Positions 15,301-26,103 of a DNA stretch of 55,606 bases are shown piece after piece. Made by a program: the position numbers and the translations under genes. The stretch comes from Planctomycetota bacterium (GTDB lineage Bacteria; Planctomycetota; UBA1135; GCA-002686595), in the NCBI GenBank assembly GCA_020847695.1, contig JADLBP010000127.1, forward strand, positions 1-55,606, written 5' to 3'. The notes under the pieces are model-generated. The model was given only the letters and a program-made list of their open reading frames with translations. It did not search any database and was not told the origin of the DNA. The first letter of the stretch is position 1, and the number at the start of each line of letters is the position of its first letter.

Positions 15301-17439
15301 TTCGCCGATCTGCTCGACGAGGTGTACCTCGAAGGCAACATCGAGACGTTCGACGGCGACACCCGCGTCGCGCGCGCCGACTCCGTCTACCTCGACTACG
15401 CCGACGGCCACGGCTGGATCGAGAACGCCGAGGTCACCTCGCCGATGAACATCCGCGGCCGCCACGTGAAGCTCCGCGCGCAGTGGCTGCGTCACTCCGC
15501 CGACGGCTCGTTCCGCGCGGACCAGGCGGTGATCACGTCGTGCGACTTCGCGAAGCCGCACTACCAGATCAAGACGGCGGATCTGCGGCTCGGCCCGTCG
15601 ACGACCCGCGCCAACGTCTGGGACGTCTCGATCCGCGGCAACGCGATCGTCTTCGAGAACGGCTGGTCGCTACCGCTCCCGCGGATCGCGTTCCCGATGA
15701 AGCCGAAGAAGAAGCTCGGCGAGAAAACCCTCTCGCAGAAGGGGTGGGACGTCTTCTCGTTCCGCAACCTCTCGATCGACGCGCGTGAAGCCTCGATCGG
15801 CGGCGTCCGCTGGCTGCGCTTCGGCAGCCAAGCGCGCTTCGGAACGTTCGTCGGCACCGAGATCGACTTCGAGCCCGGTGCGTTCCTGAAGTGGATCGAC
15901 AAGTGGCTTTCGGGCCTCAACCTCCGCGGACCGAAAGTCAACGGCGTCGCCGCGCCGGAATTCGACGGCCCGGACGGCGGCACGAGCATCCGCCCGCAGT
16001 ACCTCAACAAGCGCGGTCTGCTGCTCGGGCTCGAAGGCTCGCTGCACCGCGAGGGTGTGTACGACGCCGACCTCAACATCGACGGGATCTACGACACCGG
16101 CGAGGACCGCGGCCTCGTGCGTGTCGACGACGACGATCGATCGTCGTTGCGAGCGTGGTACCACGCTCGAGCGCGCTACTTCTACGACGAGGACACCTGG
16201 CTCGACGTCGTCTACTCGAAGCAGACCGACGCCGGCGTGCAATCGGAGTTCTTCGAGTCCGAGTTCCTGCGCTTCGAGGAGCGCGAGAACTACGTCCACT
16301 GGCGCAAGTCGCTCGACGGTTCGCTGGTCTCGGCGACCGCGGAGACGCGCCTCGACTCGTTCCGCACCGAAGTCGTCGAGCAACCGTCCTTCGACTTCTA
16401 CCGCGGCCGCTCGGAGGTCGCCGAGCTCGCCGGCACGCCGCTGCTCTACTCGAGCAACACGCAGTTCGCCCAACTCTCGCGCCTCGAAGGCAATCCGCAG
16501 TACGAGAAGCCGTTCGCCGACGGGCTCGGCGAGCGCGACACGCTGCGCTTCGACACGCGTCACCGCGTCGAGCTCAACAAGCCGCTCGGCGTCGGCGGCT
16601 TGATCGCGACGCCGTGGATCGAAGGTCGCGCGACCGGTTGGCAAGAAGGCGTCGATCCGACCACGAATCCGTCGCGCGGCCTCGTGCTCGCCGGCATCGA
16701 CCTCGCGACGACGTTCTGGCGGCGCTACGCCGGCGCGGGGTACCTGCACGAGCTCAGCCCCCAAGTCACTTTGCGCTCCGACCTCGCGACGTCGTACACC
16801 GACGGACTCCCGGTCTCGTTCGACGAAGTCGAGCGTCCGTTCGAAGGCTCGTTCGTCGACATGCGTGTGCGGTCGCGGCTCGTCAACCTCCGCGAGCGCG
16901 AGTTCCTCGACGTCGAGCTCGCGCAGTCGCACGCGAACGCGACGGCAGCAGGCGAGCCCGAAGGCTGGCTGCCGATCGAGACCGCCGCGGCGTGGCTGAC
17001 TCAAGTCGGCGACGTGCCGTTCGCGGTGTCGCACGACGGGCGCTACGACCTCGAGTCCGGTGAGACGGTCTACTCCCGCACCTACTTCGGGCTGCGGCCG
17101 ATGGAGAGGCTCGACCTCGAGACCGGCTACAACAGCGCGCGCGGCCTCGGCGGCGATCGCCTGTACGACGCGCTGACGATCGGTGCGCGTTACCGCTTCG
17201 ACTCCGATCGCGCGGTCAACAAGTGGGAGCTCGAAGGTCGCGAGACCATCTCGCAGACCTCCGGTCGACTCTCCTCCAGCATCACCGCCCGACGCTTCGG
17301 GCACGACTTCGTGTTCGAGATCGAGCTCTCGTTCGTCGCCGGCGAAGGCGCCAACAACATCAAGTTCAACCTGGTCCCCTTGCTCGGTTACCGTTCGCCG
17401 AACCTCGGTCTGCTCGACCGCTGGCGCAACGACGACTGA
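12382..17439 (+). CDS. Giant LPS-transport protein: LptC/LptA-like N-terminal region fused to an LptD-like barrel
   Basis: 1685 residues. A short basic start and one membrane helix (VFVLIFALGLATILWW) anchor or export it. Residues from about 50 to 1080 are beta-strand repeats of the LptC/LptA/OstA type (HYELHAKDTRPL, EVYLEGNIETFDGDT, SVYLDYADGHGWIENAEV), the beta-jellyroll that carries LPS. The last 500 residues alternate aromatic strands typical of the LptD outer-membrane barrel and end in short turns (LGYRSPNLGLLDRW). In E. coli these jobs are split among LptC, LptA and LptD. The gene is coupled to kdsC and followed by tatA. Whether one chain truly spans inner and outer membrane, or is cleaved after export, cannot be told. 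Assignment of the fold is firm from context, of exact domain borders less so. Confidence 0.75.
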   Translation: MRKLVVFVLIFALGLATILWWERLHPGRVDEPAQPTPPTKVEDQPLTEVDIDGGERQAKSVEFVIEGPFDHIERDPSTLKKHYELHAKDTRPLGSDAYDLFGFRASVFDTRTEDLRGTATAATARVRISPNTSGVDFAYPITLTDAVLRAERDLPLAPVTVTLPVVEGVIAEGRLTSKERVDIVGQGLTAHGDGLVLDARARSLKLVRNTFVDLELGQNARATLTSLEGLEMRRLPDVPGSPEVQVEIEAHTQAVLDITGAEPLHVESDRILLRGVMPAGSSGRFIAQSATAVGSAVLTLRRERFTGDRAFVEFDVQGRPKRATLEGAPSVRVPLDAPPSLAGVAGGSLQLEADGAGPLEVSLDDPPSFTFAGPATVRVPELDLVLEARGSLAGRGEKAKSYSDLTALGGATLTARGSYLTAPTLVLTSDRAPDDSIVGRLTTRGETYAYGALEDGRAWVLETERGIQVVRAKDEFRVPRAECVSLRVWGKNGFTAAADQLSDFDSTTLTFVAARSVVFENELGRGIGERLNSYEGGVYELSGSPARLEFPEGSIVAKTIEYDSRRMIARGDAEAHVRLGERKIDLDGDWLAIERDPPLVAGALPQVSLDARGLAHAIVEEPAQRFEIAAGELRLRGEQRGPRDVEAKWLEALGAVTVDYRGIYELHGSGERFTVSSAGLAHLEPLPGSRAQLSGTLPKEALGFHLAGDSIDFTSDRLDATNAELDVDGVPMPLSAPSRSDAGRHLRAVAGHMTCTRESLLFSDTVYLGGLDPSERGWSLDAEQALITSTKQSQRPGFAPSADVLAWGNCVMRMGDEVEAHGDTVRVSRAENRAELDGEPAFVLSKSARMESEHLEWNLETNFVRSTGGFIRALDESWRIDYQSLDQLEGLDETIQVLREPRFTVARRAGDEESVEFTRAGWMLCWVDHQEWTRLSGQFHSGESPRPNPSREARRRKRRETPSLFTLLEARSGFADLLDEVYLEGNIETFDGDTRVARADSVYLDYADGHGWIENAEVTSPMNIRGRHVKLRAQWLRHSADGSFRADQAVITSCDFAKPHYQIKTADLRLGPSTTRANVWDVSIRGNAIVFENGWSLPLPRIAFPMKPKKKLGEKTLSQKGWDVFSFRNLSIDAREASIGGVRWLRFGSQARFGTFVGTEIDFEPGAFLKWIDKWLSGLNLRGPKVNGVAAPEFDGPDGGTSIRPQYLNKRGLLLGLEGSLHREGVYDADLNIDGIYDTGEDRGLVRVDDDDRSSLRAWYHARARYFYDEDTWLDVVYSKQTDAGVQSEFFESEFLRFEERENYVHWRKSLDGSLVSATAETRLDSFRTEVVEQPSFDFYRGRSEVAELAGTPLLYSSNTQFAQLSRLEGNPQYEKPFADGLGERDTLRFDTRHRVELNKPLGVGGLIATPWIEGRATGWQEGVDPTTNPSRGLVLAGIDLATTFWRRYAGAGYLHELSPQVTLRSDLATSYTDGLPVSFDEVERPFEGSFVDMRVRSRLVNLREREFLDVELAQSHANATAAGEPEGWLPIETAAAWLTQVGDVPFAVSHDGRYDLESGETVYSRTYFGLRPMERLDLETGYNSARGLGGDRLYDALTIGARYRFDSDRAVNKWELEGRETISQTSGRLSSSITARRFGHDFVFEIELSFVAGEGANNIKFNLVPLLGYRSPNLGLLDRWRNDD

Positions 17440-17477
17440 GCCCGAACCGCAGGCGCCTTCGGGACCCGCGGAGCGCG

Positions 17478-17591
17478 TTCGGGCTCGGTTGGAGCGAGCT
17501 CCTCGTGATCGCGCTCGCCGGCCGGGTGGCGTTCGGTGACGACCTGCGCGAGCTCTCCAGCCTGCTCGACCGCCGTCGCAACGGGGATTGA
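17478..17591 (+). pseudogene. Decayed tatA copy fused to a duplicated lpt C-terminus
   Basis: The frame reads FGLGWSELLVIALAGRVAF..., close to the TatA/B N-terminus, then LLDRRRNGD and stop, close to the lpt protein end (LLDRWRNDD). Where tatA has ATG, this copy has GCG, and no other start with a ribosome site is seen. The key Tat features E in GWSE and the FG pair remain, so decay is not complete. It is best seen as the hybrid middle of the tandem duplication. Confidence 0.55.
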
Positions 17592-17617
17592 GCCCTTCGG
17601 GCCGGCAGAGCAACGGC

Positions 17618-17623
17618 TAGAAT
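17618..17623 (+). promoter_or_regulatory. -10-like box close to tatA
   Basis: TAGAAT lies 9 bp before the tatA ATG at 17633. Transcription would begin about 3 bp before the start codon, giving an almost leaderless mRNA, in keeping with the lack of a ribosome site. No good -35 is seen. Confidence 0.3.
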
Positions 17624-17632
17624 GCGACGCGC

Positions 17633-18097
17633 ATGTTCGGGCTCGGATGGAGCGAGATCTTCTTGGCCGGCGTGATCGGCCTGCTGCTGTTCGGCGGCAA
17701 CCTGCCGAAGGTCGCGGCCGAGGCGGCGCGTTGGGTGGTCGGGCTCAAGCGCTCCCTCAACGACATCCGCCGCGAGACCGGCATCGAGCGCGAGATCGAG
17801 AACGCGAAGCGCGAGGTCGAGCGAAGCGTCGAACAGAGCATCAAGGTCCGCGAGGTCCAGCAGAAGCTGACCGACACGATCGCGCGGCCGTTCCGCGAGG
17901 CCGCGCAGGAGACGCAGAAGGCCCTCGAATCGCAACCGCAGGCTCCGACGACGACGCCCGCCGCGTTCGAAGCTCCGTCGACGCCGATCCCGCCGGCTCC
18001 GGTGCCTCCTCCGCCGCCGCAGATCCCGCCGTCGCGGCTCGAGCCGATGCCGCCGCCGCCGCGCCCGAATCCGGGTCGCGACGAAGCAGGCGGCTGA
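17633..18097 (+). CDS. tatA: Sec-independent protein translocase TatA/TatB-like
   Basis: 154 residues. A short N-terminus with the conserved Glu (MFGLGWSEIFLAG), one membrane helix, the FGGNLP hinge and a long charged amphipathic helix (KRSLNDIRRETGIEREIENAKREVERSVEQ). The length and the extended helix are more TatB-like than TatA-like; the tail is Pro/Ala-rich. The Tat system moves folded proteins across the inner membrane. No tatC is nearby. It follows the lpt fusion gene, with a decayed copy of its own start in between, and is convergent with the MshEN gene with only 3 bp between stops. Confidence 0.8.
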   Translation: MFGLGWSEIFLAGVIGLLLFGGNLPKVAAEAARWVVGLKRSLNDIRRETGIEREIENAKREVERSVEQSIKVREVQQKLTDTIARPFREAAQETQKALESQPQAPTTTPAAFEAPSTPIPPAPVPPPPPQIPPSRLEPMPPPPRPNPGRDEAGG

Positions 18098-18100
18098 GCG

Positions 18101-18730
18101 TCAATTCTGCTGCGGCGTTTCGCCGGGCAGCGGCGGCAGCTCGTCGAAGATCGACCCCGCCGTCGGCGGCGGCGGCGCCTCGCCGGGCACCAGCTCCTGC
18201 ATCACCGCGGCATCGCCGGTGTCGAAGATCGTCGACCAGCCGTTGCCCGGCGCCTGCGACTCGGCGGGCAACGCCGCTTCGACGGCGCGCGCGAGGTTCA
18301 TCGCGAGCCAGCGGTTGTTGCTCTCGACCGTGCCGACGACGCAAAGCACGGTGACGTCCGCTTCCGCCGCGAGCATCCCGAGCACGTCCGCCTGCACCAA
18401 CCCGGGCATGCAAACCGTCAGGATCTGCCCGTGACGATCGATCGGGATCAATCGGTGGGTCCGCAGGAACTCCGGGTCGATCCCTTCGAGCGACTTCGGG
18501 TTCGGCGCGCAGACTTCGACCGGTAGGAACGGCAGACCGAACACGTCGCACACGACGTGCGAGAGCTCCCAGTCACCGATCGCTCCCTCCGTGACGAGCT
18601 GCTCCGGCAGCGGCGTGCGCGTCTGCTGCGCCGTCTGCAGCGCGAGCGAGAGTCGCGCGGAGTCCACGAGGTTCCGCTGCCCGAGCGCGGCGGCGAGATT
18701 GGAATAGTCGAGTCGTTGACTTGCCTTCAC
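18101..18730 (-). CDS. Solitary MshEN (GspE N-terminal) domain protein
   Basis: 209 residues from a GTG at 18730 with an AAGG ribosome site; sequence upstream is poor coding. Residues 1-130 follow the type II secretion GspE/PilB N-terminal pattern: LALQTAQQTRTPLPEQLVTEG, a DWELSHVVCDVFGLPFLPVE step and LRTHRLIPIDRHGQILTVCMPG. In some ATPases this MshEN fold binds cyclic-di-GMP. The ATPase domain that normally follows is missing; instead there is a LGMLAAEADVTVLCVVG segment and a Pro-rich acidic tail. It may be a stand-alone c-di-GMP-responsive adaptor for a pilus or secretion motor encoded elsewhere. Confidence 0.65.
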   Translation of the reverse strand: MKASQRLDYSNLAAALGQRNLVDSARLSLALQTAQQTRTPLPEQLVTEGAIGDWELSHVVCDVFGLPFLPVEVCAPNPKSLEGIDPEFLRTHRLIPIDRHGQILTVCMPGLVQADVLGMLAAEADVTVLCVVGTVESNNRWLAMNLARAVEAALPAESQAPGNGWSTIFDTGDAAVMQELVPGEAPPPPTAGSIFDELPPLPGETPQQN

Positions 18731-18974
18731 TTGCCCTTCCCCACACCGTCTCGTGCCCCTGCACGAGAACGCCCCAAGGATCGGCTCGCTCAAATGCAAC
18801 TCTGAACGCAGACCCGAGATCTCGACCGTTCGCCGCCGTCGGAAAACTCTTCCGCTCGACGGCTCTCTCTCGCGCGCGCGGCCCGAGCCGCGCGACGCAG
18901 CGCTCTCCGCTCTCAACCTCGAACGCACCTCGAACACCTCGCCGCGACACGCTCGCAAGCGTCGCGCGCCGAAC

Positions 18975-19847
18975 TCAACCCTCGGAGCGGCGCACCAGCC
19001 CCTTCAGGCGCTTCTTCATCACCGCGATCGCCTCGGGGTTGTCGTCGACCAGGATCCAACGGCGCCCCAGCCGTTCGGCGACCACGCCGGTCGTCCCGCT
19101 ACCCGCGAAGAAGTCGACCACCACGTCGCCCGGCCTGGAGGACGCGAGCAGGATCCGTTCGAGCAAACGCTCGGGCTTCTGCGTCGGGTAGCCCGTCCTC
19201 TCCTTGCCGTGCGTCGGAACGATCGTCATCCACCACGTGTCGGTCGGCAGCTTCCCGCGCGCCGCCTTCTCCGGTCCGACCAGCTTCGGCGCCATGTACG
19301 GCAAGCGCTCGATCGCGTCCGGTTGGAACGTCCAGGTGTCGCCCTTCGCGTACCAGAGGATGTTGTCGTGCTTCTTCGCCCAACGATCGCGAGCGCGACC
19401 GCCGAAGTCGTACGCCCAGATGATCTCGTTCAAGAAGCGCTCGGCGCCGAAGATGCGATCGAGCAGCACCCTCACGTGATGCACCACCCGCGCGTCGACG
19501 TGCACGTAGATCGAACCGGTCGGCTTCAGCACGCGCCGCGCTTCGCCGAGCCGCTCACCCAGGAACGTCAGGTACTCCTCGATCGTCCGCGCGTCGCCGT
19601 ACGACAGCGCCGAACGCACTTCGAATCGGTACGTGCGTCCGCCGAAGCCGCGACGTGTCGTCTCGCCGGCGTTCAGCTTGATCGAACGCAAGCGCCGACG
19701 CTCGCCGGTGTTGAACGGCGGATCGATGTACACGAGGTCGACCGACTCGCTCGGCCAACGCCGCAGCTCCGCCAGGTTCTCCCGAGCGACGATCCGCCCG
19801 AGCGGAAGCTCCGCCGCGCGCCGCGGACTGCGCGCGCGCGGCACGAG
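18975..19847 (-). CDS. Orphan DNA methyltransferase, beta class (N6-adenine or N4-cytosine)
   Basis: 290 residues from GTG 19847, preceded by GGTGGGG; a TTG at 19910 would overlap the gyrB end by 32 bp. Motif IV comes first (VYIDPPFNTG), then the target-binding part, PTQKPERLLERIL and SAM motif I last (FFAGSGTTGVVAERLGR). This order defines the beta class. DPPF rather than DPPY leaves open N6-adenine or N4-cytosine. No restriction gene is adjacent, so it is an orphan methylase. Placed right after gyrB near dnaA, it could act in replication timing or mismatch repair in the way CcrM or Dam do; that is inference. Confidence 0.8.
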   Translation of the reverse strand, partial: LVPRARSPRRAAELPLGRIVARENLAELRRWPSESVDLVYIDPPFNTGERRRLRSIKLNAGETTRRGFGGRTYRFEVRSALSYGDARTIEEYLTFLGERLGEARRVLKPTGSIYVHVDARVVHHVRVLLDRIFGAERFLNEIIWAYDFGGRARDRWAKKHDNILWYAKGDTWTFQPDAIERLPYMAPKLVGPEKAARGKLPTDTWWMTIVPTHGKERTGYPTQKPERLLERILLASSRPGDVVVDFFAGSGTTGVVAERLGRRWILVDDNPEAIAVMKKRLKGLVRRSEG

Positions 19848-19878
19848 CACGTCGTCCCCACCGCTCGCGCGGACGGGA

Positions 19879-22638
<2,760 letters not shown>

Positions 22639-22661
22639 TCACGTTCGAGCGACGAGCCCGA

Positions 22662-23771
22662 TCACGTGTCGATCGTGATCGGCATCACGACGTAGGTGTA
22701 GCTCTCGCCGAGGCGGAACAGCCCGGGCGCATTGCGTTCGTTGAACTCCAAGCGCACTTGGCCGCTCTCGCAGGTCTTCAGACCTTCGATCACGTAGTCC
22801 GCGTTGAAGGTGATCTCGGCGTTCTTGCCCTTGTAGTCGATCTCGAGCTGCGCGGTCGCGGCGCCCTTGCCCGCGGACTGCGCGGTGATCTCCATCTCGC
22901 CCTTGCGAGCCGTAAGCTTCACCGCGCGCGTCTCGTCACCGGTCGCGTTCGCGACCAGCCGCAACTTGCGCTCGAAGATGCCGGCGTCGGCTTCGACGAT
23001 GTTGGTCGCTTCGTTCGGGATCACCGCGTTGTAGCGCGGGAACTCGCCGTCGAGCAGACGCGCGAACACCTCCGCGTTCTGCGTCTTGATCCCGATCTGG
23101 CTCTCTTCGACGGTCAGCTTGATCGGCCCGAGCGGATCGGTGATCACGCGGCAGAAGAGCTGCACGCCCTTCGTCGGCACGATCACAGGACGCTTCGTCG
23201 GGAAACGGTCGGGACCGTTCTCGATCGCCGAGCTCGCGAGCGCCAGTCGACGCCCGTCGGTCGCGACCATCTTCAACCGGCCGTCTTCGATCTCCATCAG
23301 CACGCCGTGCATCGCGTACCGGCCTTGCTCGCGCGCCGCGGCGAACGCCGTGCGCGACACCAGCGTCGTGAACGTTCCGCCTTGCAGCGTCGTCGCTCCC
23401 TCGTCCGAGAAACGCGCGACCACCGGGAACTCGTCCGAATCCGCGGTGACCAATCGGCCGACGTCCGAGCCCGACGTGATCGACAGCGAACCTTCGCTGC
23501 TCGCGAGCTCGACCGTCTCGCCGGACAGATCGCGAACGAAGTCGTGCGCGGTGCGCGCGGACACCACCGCGGTCCCCGGCTCGATCACCTTGACGTCCTC
23601 GATCCGGTAGCGCAGCGAAACGTCGAGGTCGGTGCCGACGAGCTCGAGCGCGTCCGCGGTCGCTACCAAGCACACGTTCGAGAGGATCGGCTTCGGGGTC
23701 TTGGCGGGGATGACGGTGTTCGCGACGGCGAGCCCTTGGCGAAGCGCGTCACGGTTGCACAGGACCTTCAT
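22662..23771 (-). CDS. dnaN: DNA polymerase III beta subunit (sliding clamp)
   Basis: 369 residues with three clamp domains. MKVLCNRDALRQGL at the start, PILSNVCLVATADALELVGTDLD in domain I, ATDGRRLA in domain II and the C-terminal YVVMPITID common to DnaN proteins. GAGGAG sits 9 bp before the ATG. It is transcribed in the same direction as dnaA but 355 bp away, with the spacer a candidate origin. Confidence 0.96.
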   Translation of the reverse strand: MKVLCNRDALRQGLAVANTVIPAKTPKPILSNVCLVATADALELVGTDLDVSLRYRIEDVKVIEPGTAVVSARTAHDFVRDLSGETVELASSEGSLSITSGSDVGRLVTADSDEFPVVARFSDEGATTLQGGTFTTLVSRTAFAAAREQGRYAMHGVLMEIEDGRLKMVATDGRRLALASSAIENGPDRFPTKRPVIVPTKGVQLFCRVITDPLGPIKLTVEESQIGIKTQNAEVFARLLDGEFPRYNAVIPNEATNIVEADAGIFERKLRLVANATGDETRAVKLTARKGEMEITAQSAGKGAATAQLEIDYKGKNAEITFNADYVIEGLKTCESGQVRLEFNERNAPGLFRLGESYTYVVMPITIDT

Positions 23772-24126
23772 TCGATCGAACTCCTCGAGGCTCGCGCGGT
23801 GAGCGCGCTTGGCTGTTCCTCTGGTCTTCTTCTGAAGGAACAGAGACTTAAAGTTTGGTCGTAATCATAGAGGCGGCCGCGGGTGTGGAGTACGACCGAC
23901 TCCACGCTACTAAGTGCTGTGGCCACAAAGGGTTGAGCTCGATCGTCGCCCCGTGGAGGCCGCTGCGCCGACGGTGGAAATCCCGTGCAGTAGCCACCCG
24001 CTTCCTGACACCTCTCCGCAACGGGGATCCAGGGGTTCTGGGGGGCGTCGGGTTGCCGACGAAACGTCCGGAAGGAACTCACGGTCTCTCCACAGGTTCC
24101 TAGGGCGTGCGCGTGGCGTCGGGAGC
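23772..24126. other. dnaA-dnaN spacer, candidate origin or dnaN promoter region
   Basis: 355 bp without a gene. It has an AT-richer patch for this genome (about 23845-23870) and imperfect DnaA-box-like words: TGTGGAGTA at 23884-23892 and CTCTCCACA at 24086-24094, each two mismatches from TTATCCACA or its complement. No cluster of perfect boxes is seen. This could be oriC, as spacers beside dnaA often are, but the sequence evidence is thin. Confidence 0.3.
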
Positions 24127-25788
24127 TCAGGAGCTCGCGCGCTGCAGCTGCGTCAGGAAGCCCGCGACGAGCTCGCGGAAGCGGGGATCGTCGCGCATCT
24201 CGCCTTCGACTTTCTCGATCGCGTAGAGCACGGTGGAGTGGTCGCGGCCTCCGAAGAAGCCGCCGATCTCCTCGAGCGAGTGCCGCGTGATCTTGCGAGC
24301 GAGGTACATCGAAACCTGTCGCGGCAACGCGATCGCGTTGGTGCGCTTGCGCGACTGGAGGTCCGTCAACTTCACGTTGAAGTGCGACGTGACGATGCGC
24401 TGGATGTCTTCCATCGACGGCTGTCCACGCACCGTCGAGAACACGTCGCGCAGCACGCGACGCGCAACCTCGCACGTCAGCGGCTGGTTGTTCAGGCTGG
24501 CGAAGCCGATCAGGCGCGTCACCGCGCCTTCGAGCTCGCGAATGTTGGTTTCGAGCTGATCGGCGAGCAGAGCCGCGACGTCGTCGGGGAGCTCGCGACC
24601 GCGTTCCTTGCCCTTGCGCTTCAGGATCGCGACGCGCGTCTCGTAGCAAGGTTGCTCGATCTCGGTGACCAAGCCCCACTTGAAGCGCGACACCAAGCGC
24701 TCCTGGAGCGTCGGGATCTCCTTCGGCGGGCTGTCGGACGAGAGCACGATCTGCTTGCCCGCGTTGTAGAGCGTGTTGAACGTGTGGAAGAACTCTTCCT
24801 GCGTCCGGTCCTTGTTGGCGAGCAGGTGGATGTCGTCGACCACGAGCACGTCGACGTTGCGGTACTTGTTGCGGAACTTCGCGAGGTCGGACGTTTCGAG
24901 CGCGCTGATGAAGTGGTTGACGAACGTCTCGCAGGAGAGATAGAGGATCCGCGCGTTCGGATCGCGCTCGAGGATCGTGTAGCAGAGCGACTGCAGCAGG
25001 TGCGTCTTGCCGAGGCCGACGCTGCCGTGGAGGAAGAACGGGTTGTAGGCCTTGCCCGGGTTCTCCGAGACGCCGAGCGACGCGGCGTGCGCGAAGCGGT
25101 TGCACGGACCGACCACGAAGCTGTCGAAGCGGTAGTGCGGGTTGAGCGTGACGTCGCTCGCCCAGAGCAGGCGCGAGCCGGGGCCGTCGTCGAAGGAGCG
25201 GCGCGCGGGCGTGGAGGGTTCGCGCGGGGTGGCCGGCACCGGGGCCGCTTGGGCGAGTTGGGGCGCCGGAGGCGGCGTCGGGGCCGTCCCGAGGGCCGGA
25301 ACGGGCGCCGGCGCGGGGTTGCGCGCAGCGCGGTGGGCCATCGTCAGCTCGGGGTCGACCTCGAGCACGACTTGGCGCCGTCCGCCGAAGACGTGGCTGA
25401 TCGCGTTGTCGATGACGTCGGCGTAGTGCTTCGCCAGCCAGTCGCGAGCGAAGGAGTTCTGGACGGCGATCGCAACCGCCTGGTCGTCGGCGCGCGCGAG
25501 CGTCGCACCGCGGAACCAGGTCTCGAACTGCTCGCGCTGCAGGGCCTTTTGGAGCGAGCTCTGGAGCGCCGACCAGATCTGCTGGAGGCGCTCGGTTTCC
25601 AGGATGCGCAGGTCCGCGGCCGAGGGTCCGGCGGCGACCGCGGCCGCTTCGAGTTCGCTGCTCGTCGCCGGCGCGAGCGCGCCGGTCGAGGCGGAGCTCG
25701 GGCCGCGAGGGGTGGCCTCGTGGGCGGGAGCGAGCTCTTCGCTCGGAGATCTCGCCAAGTCCGCGTTCAACGCTTCCGGCTGCTGCAT
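24127..25788 (-). CDS. dnaA: Chromosomal replication initiator DnaA
   Basis: 553 residues from ATG 25788. An unusual disordered N-terminal stretch of about 60 residues precedes domain I (RLQQIWSALQSSLQ to about 145), then an Ala/Pro linker (domain II), the AAA+ domain III with Walker A GSVGLGKT (255-262) and Walker B VLVVDDIH (314-321), and domain IV with the DNA-binding signature GGRDHSTVLYA. It binds DnaA boxes and opens oriC. The frame is open further upstream to 26070 but that part reads as shadow sequence. Confidence 0.95.
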   Translation of the reverse strand: MQQPEALNADLARSPSEELAPAHEATPRGPSSASTGALAPATSSELEAAAVAAGPSAADLRILETERLQQIWSALQSSLQKALQREQFETWFRGATLARADDQAVAIAVQNSFARDWLAKHYADVIDNAISHVFGGRRQVVLEVDPELTMAHRAARNPAPAPVPALGTAPTPPPAPQLAQAAPVPATPREPSTPARRSFDDGPGSRLLWASDVTLNPHYRFDSFVVGPCNRFAHAASLGVSENPGKAYNPFFLHGSVGLGKTHLLQSLCYTILERDPNARILYLSCETFVNHFISALETSDLAKFRNKYRNVDVLVVDDIHLLANKDRTQEEFFHTFNTLYNAGKQIVLSSDSPPKEIPTLQERLVSRFKWGLVTEIEQPCYETRVAILKRKGKERGRELPDDVAALLADQLETNIRELEGAVTRLIGFASLNNQPLTCEVARRVLRDVFSTVRGQPSMEDIQRIVTSHFNVKLTDLQSRKRTNAIALPRQVSMYLARKITRHSLEEIGGFFGGRDHSTVLYAIEKVEGEMRDDPRFRELVAGFLTQLQRASS

Positions 25789-26103
25789 GGAATCCAAAAC
25801 CGCCCCCTCCCGCTTCCGGAGTGCCTGTGGGGCACAGTCCTCCGGTCCGAGCCAGGAGCTCGGCGTCAGGAACCCGCTTGCGCTCACCCGGGGCCTCTCC
25901 TCCTCGTCGGTCCGATCGAGCGCGCGTCGAACGGGTCGGGGGACACGTCGTCGGCGAGCGCGATCGTCGCGCACTTCCGCAGTGGTCGCGGTCGCGGCGA
26001 GCGAGGCGAAGTTATCCAGCGCGTGGGTCGCGCGGTCAACGCCGAAGACGCGTCTCTCCACTCCACACACACAAGTCGCGAGCGGACACCGACCTCGGCG
26101 AAA
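25789..26103. other. 315-bp spacer upstream of dnaA
   Basis: No gene. It lies between the end of nifS and the dnaA start and must contain the dnaA promoter. One DnaA-box-like word, TTATCCAGC at 26012-26020, differs from consensus in the last two bases; CACTCCACA near 26056 is weaker. It may be part of the origin or of dnaA self-control. Confidence 0.35.

Larger units (their letters stand above)
17410..17715 (+). repeat. Diverged tandem duplication of the lpt end and tatA start
   Basis: The end of the lpt gene (17410-17443, CTGCTCGACCGC...) recurs at 17562-17595 with 28 of 34 bases equal, including the TGA. The start of tatA (17636 on, TTCGGGCTCGGATGGAGCGAG) matches 17478-17498 in 20 of 21 bases. 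Both pairs have an offset of 152-158 bp, so a block of about 155 bp covering the gene junction was duplicated in tandem and has since diverged. Confidence 0.65.

Noticed and set aside
25789-26070. N-terminal extension of dnaA to 26070
   Set aside because: The added 94 residues look like shadow sequence, and the ATG at 25788 starts directly before the usual Ala/Glu-rich lead into domain I.
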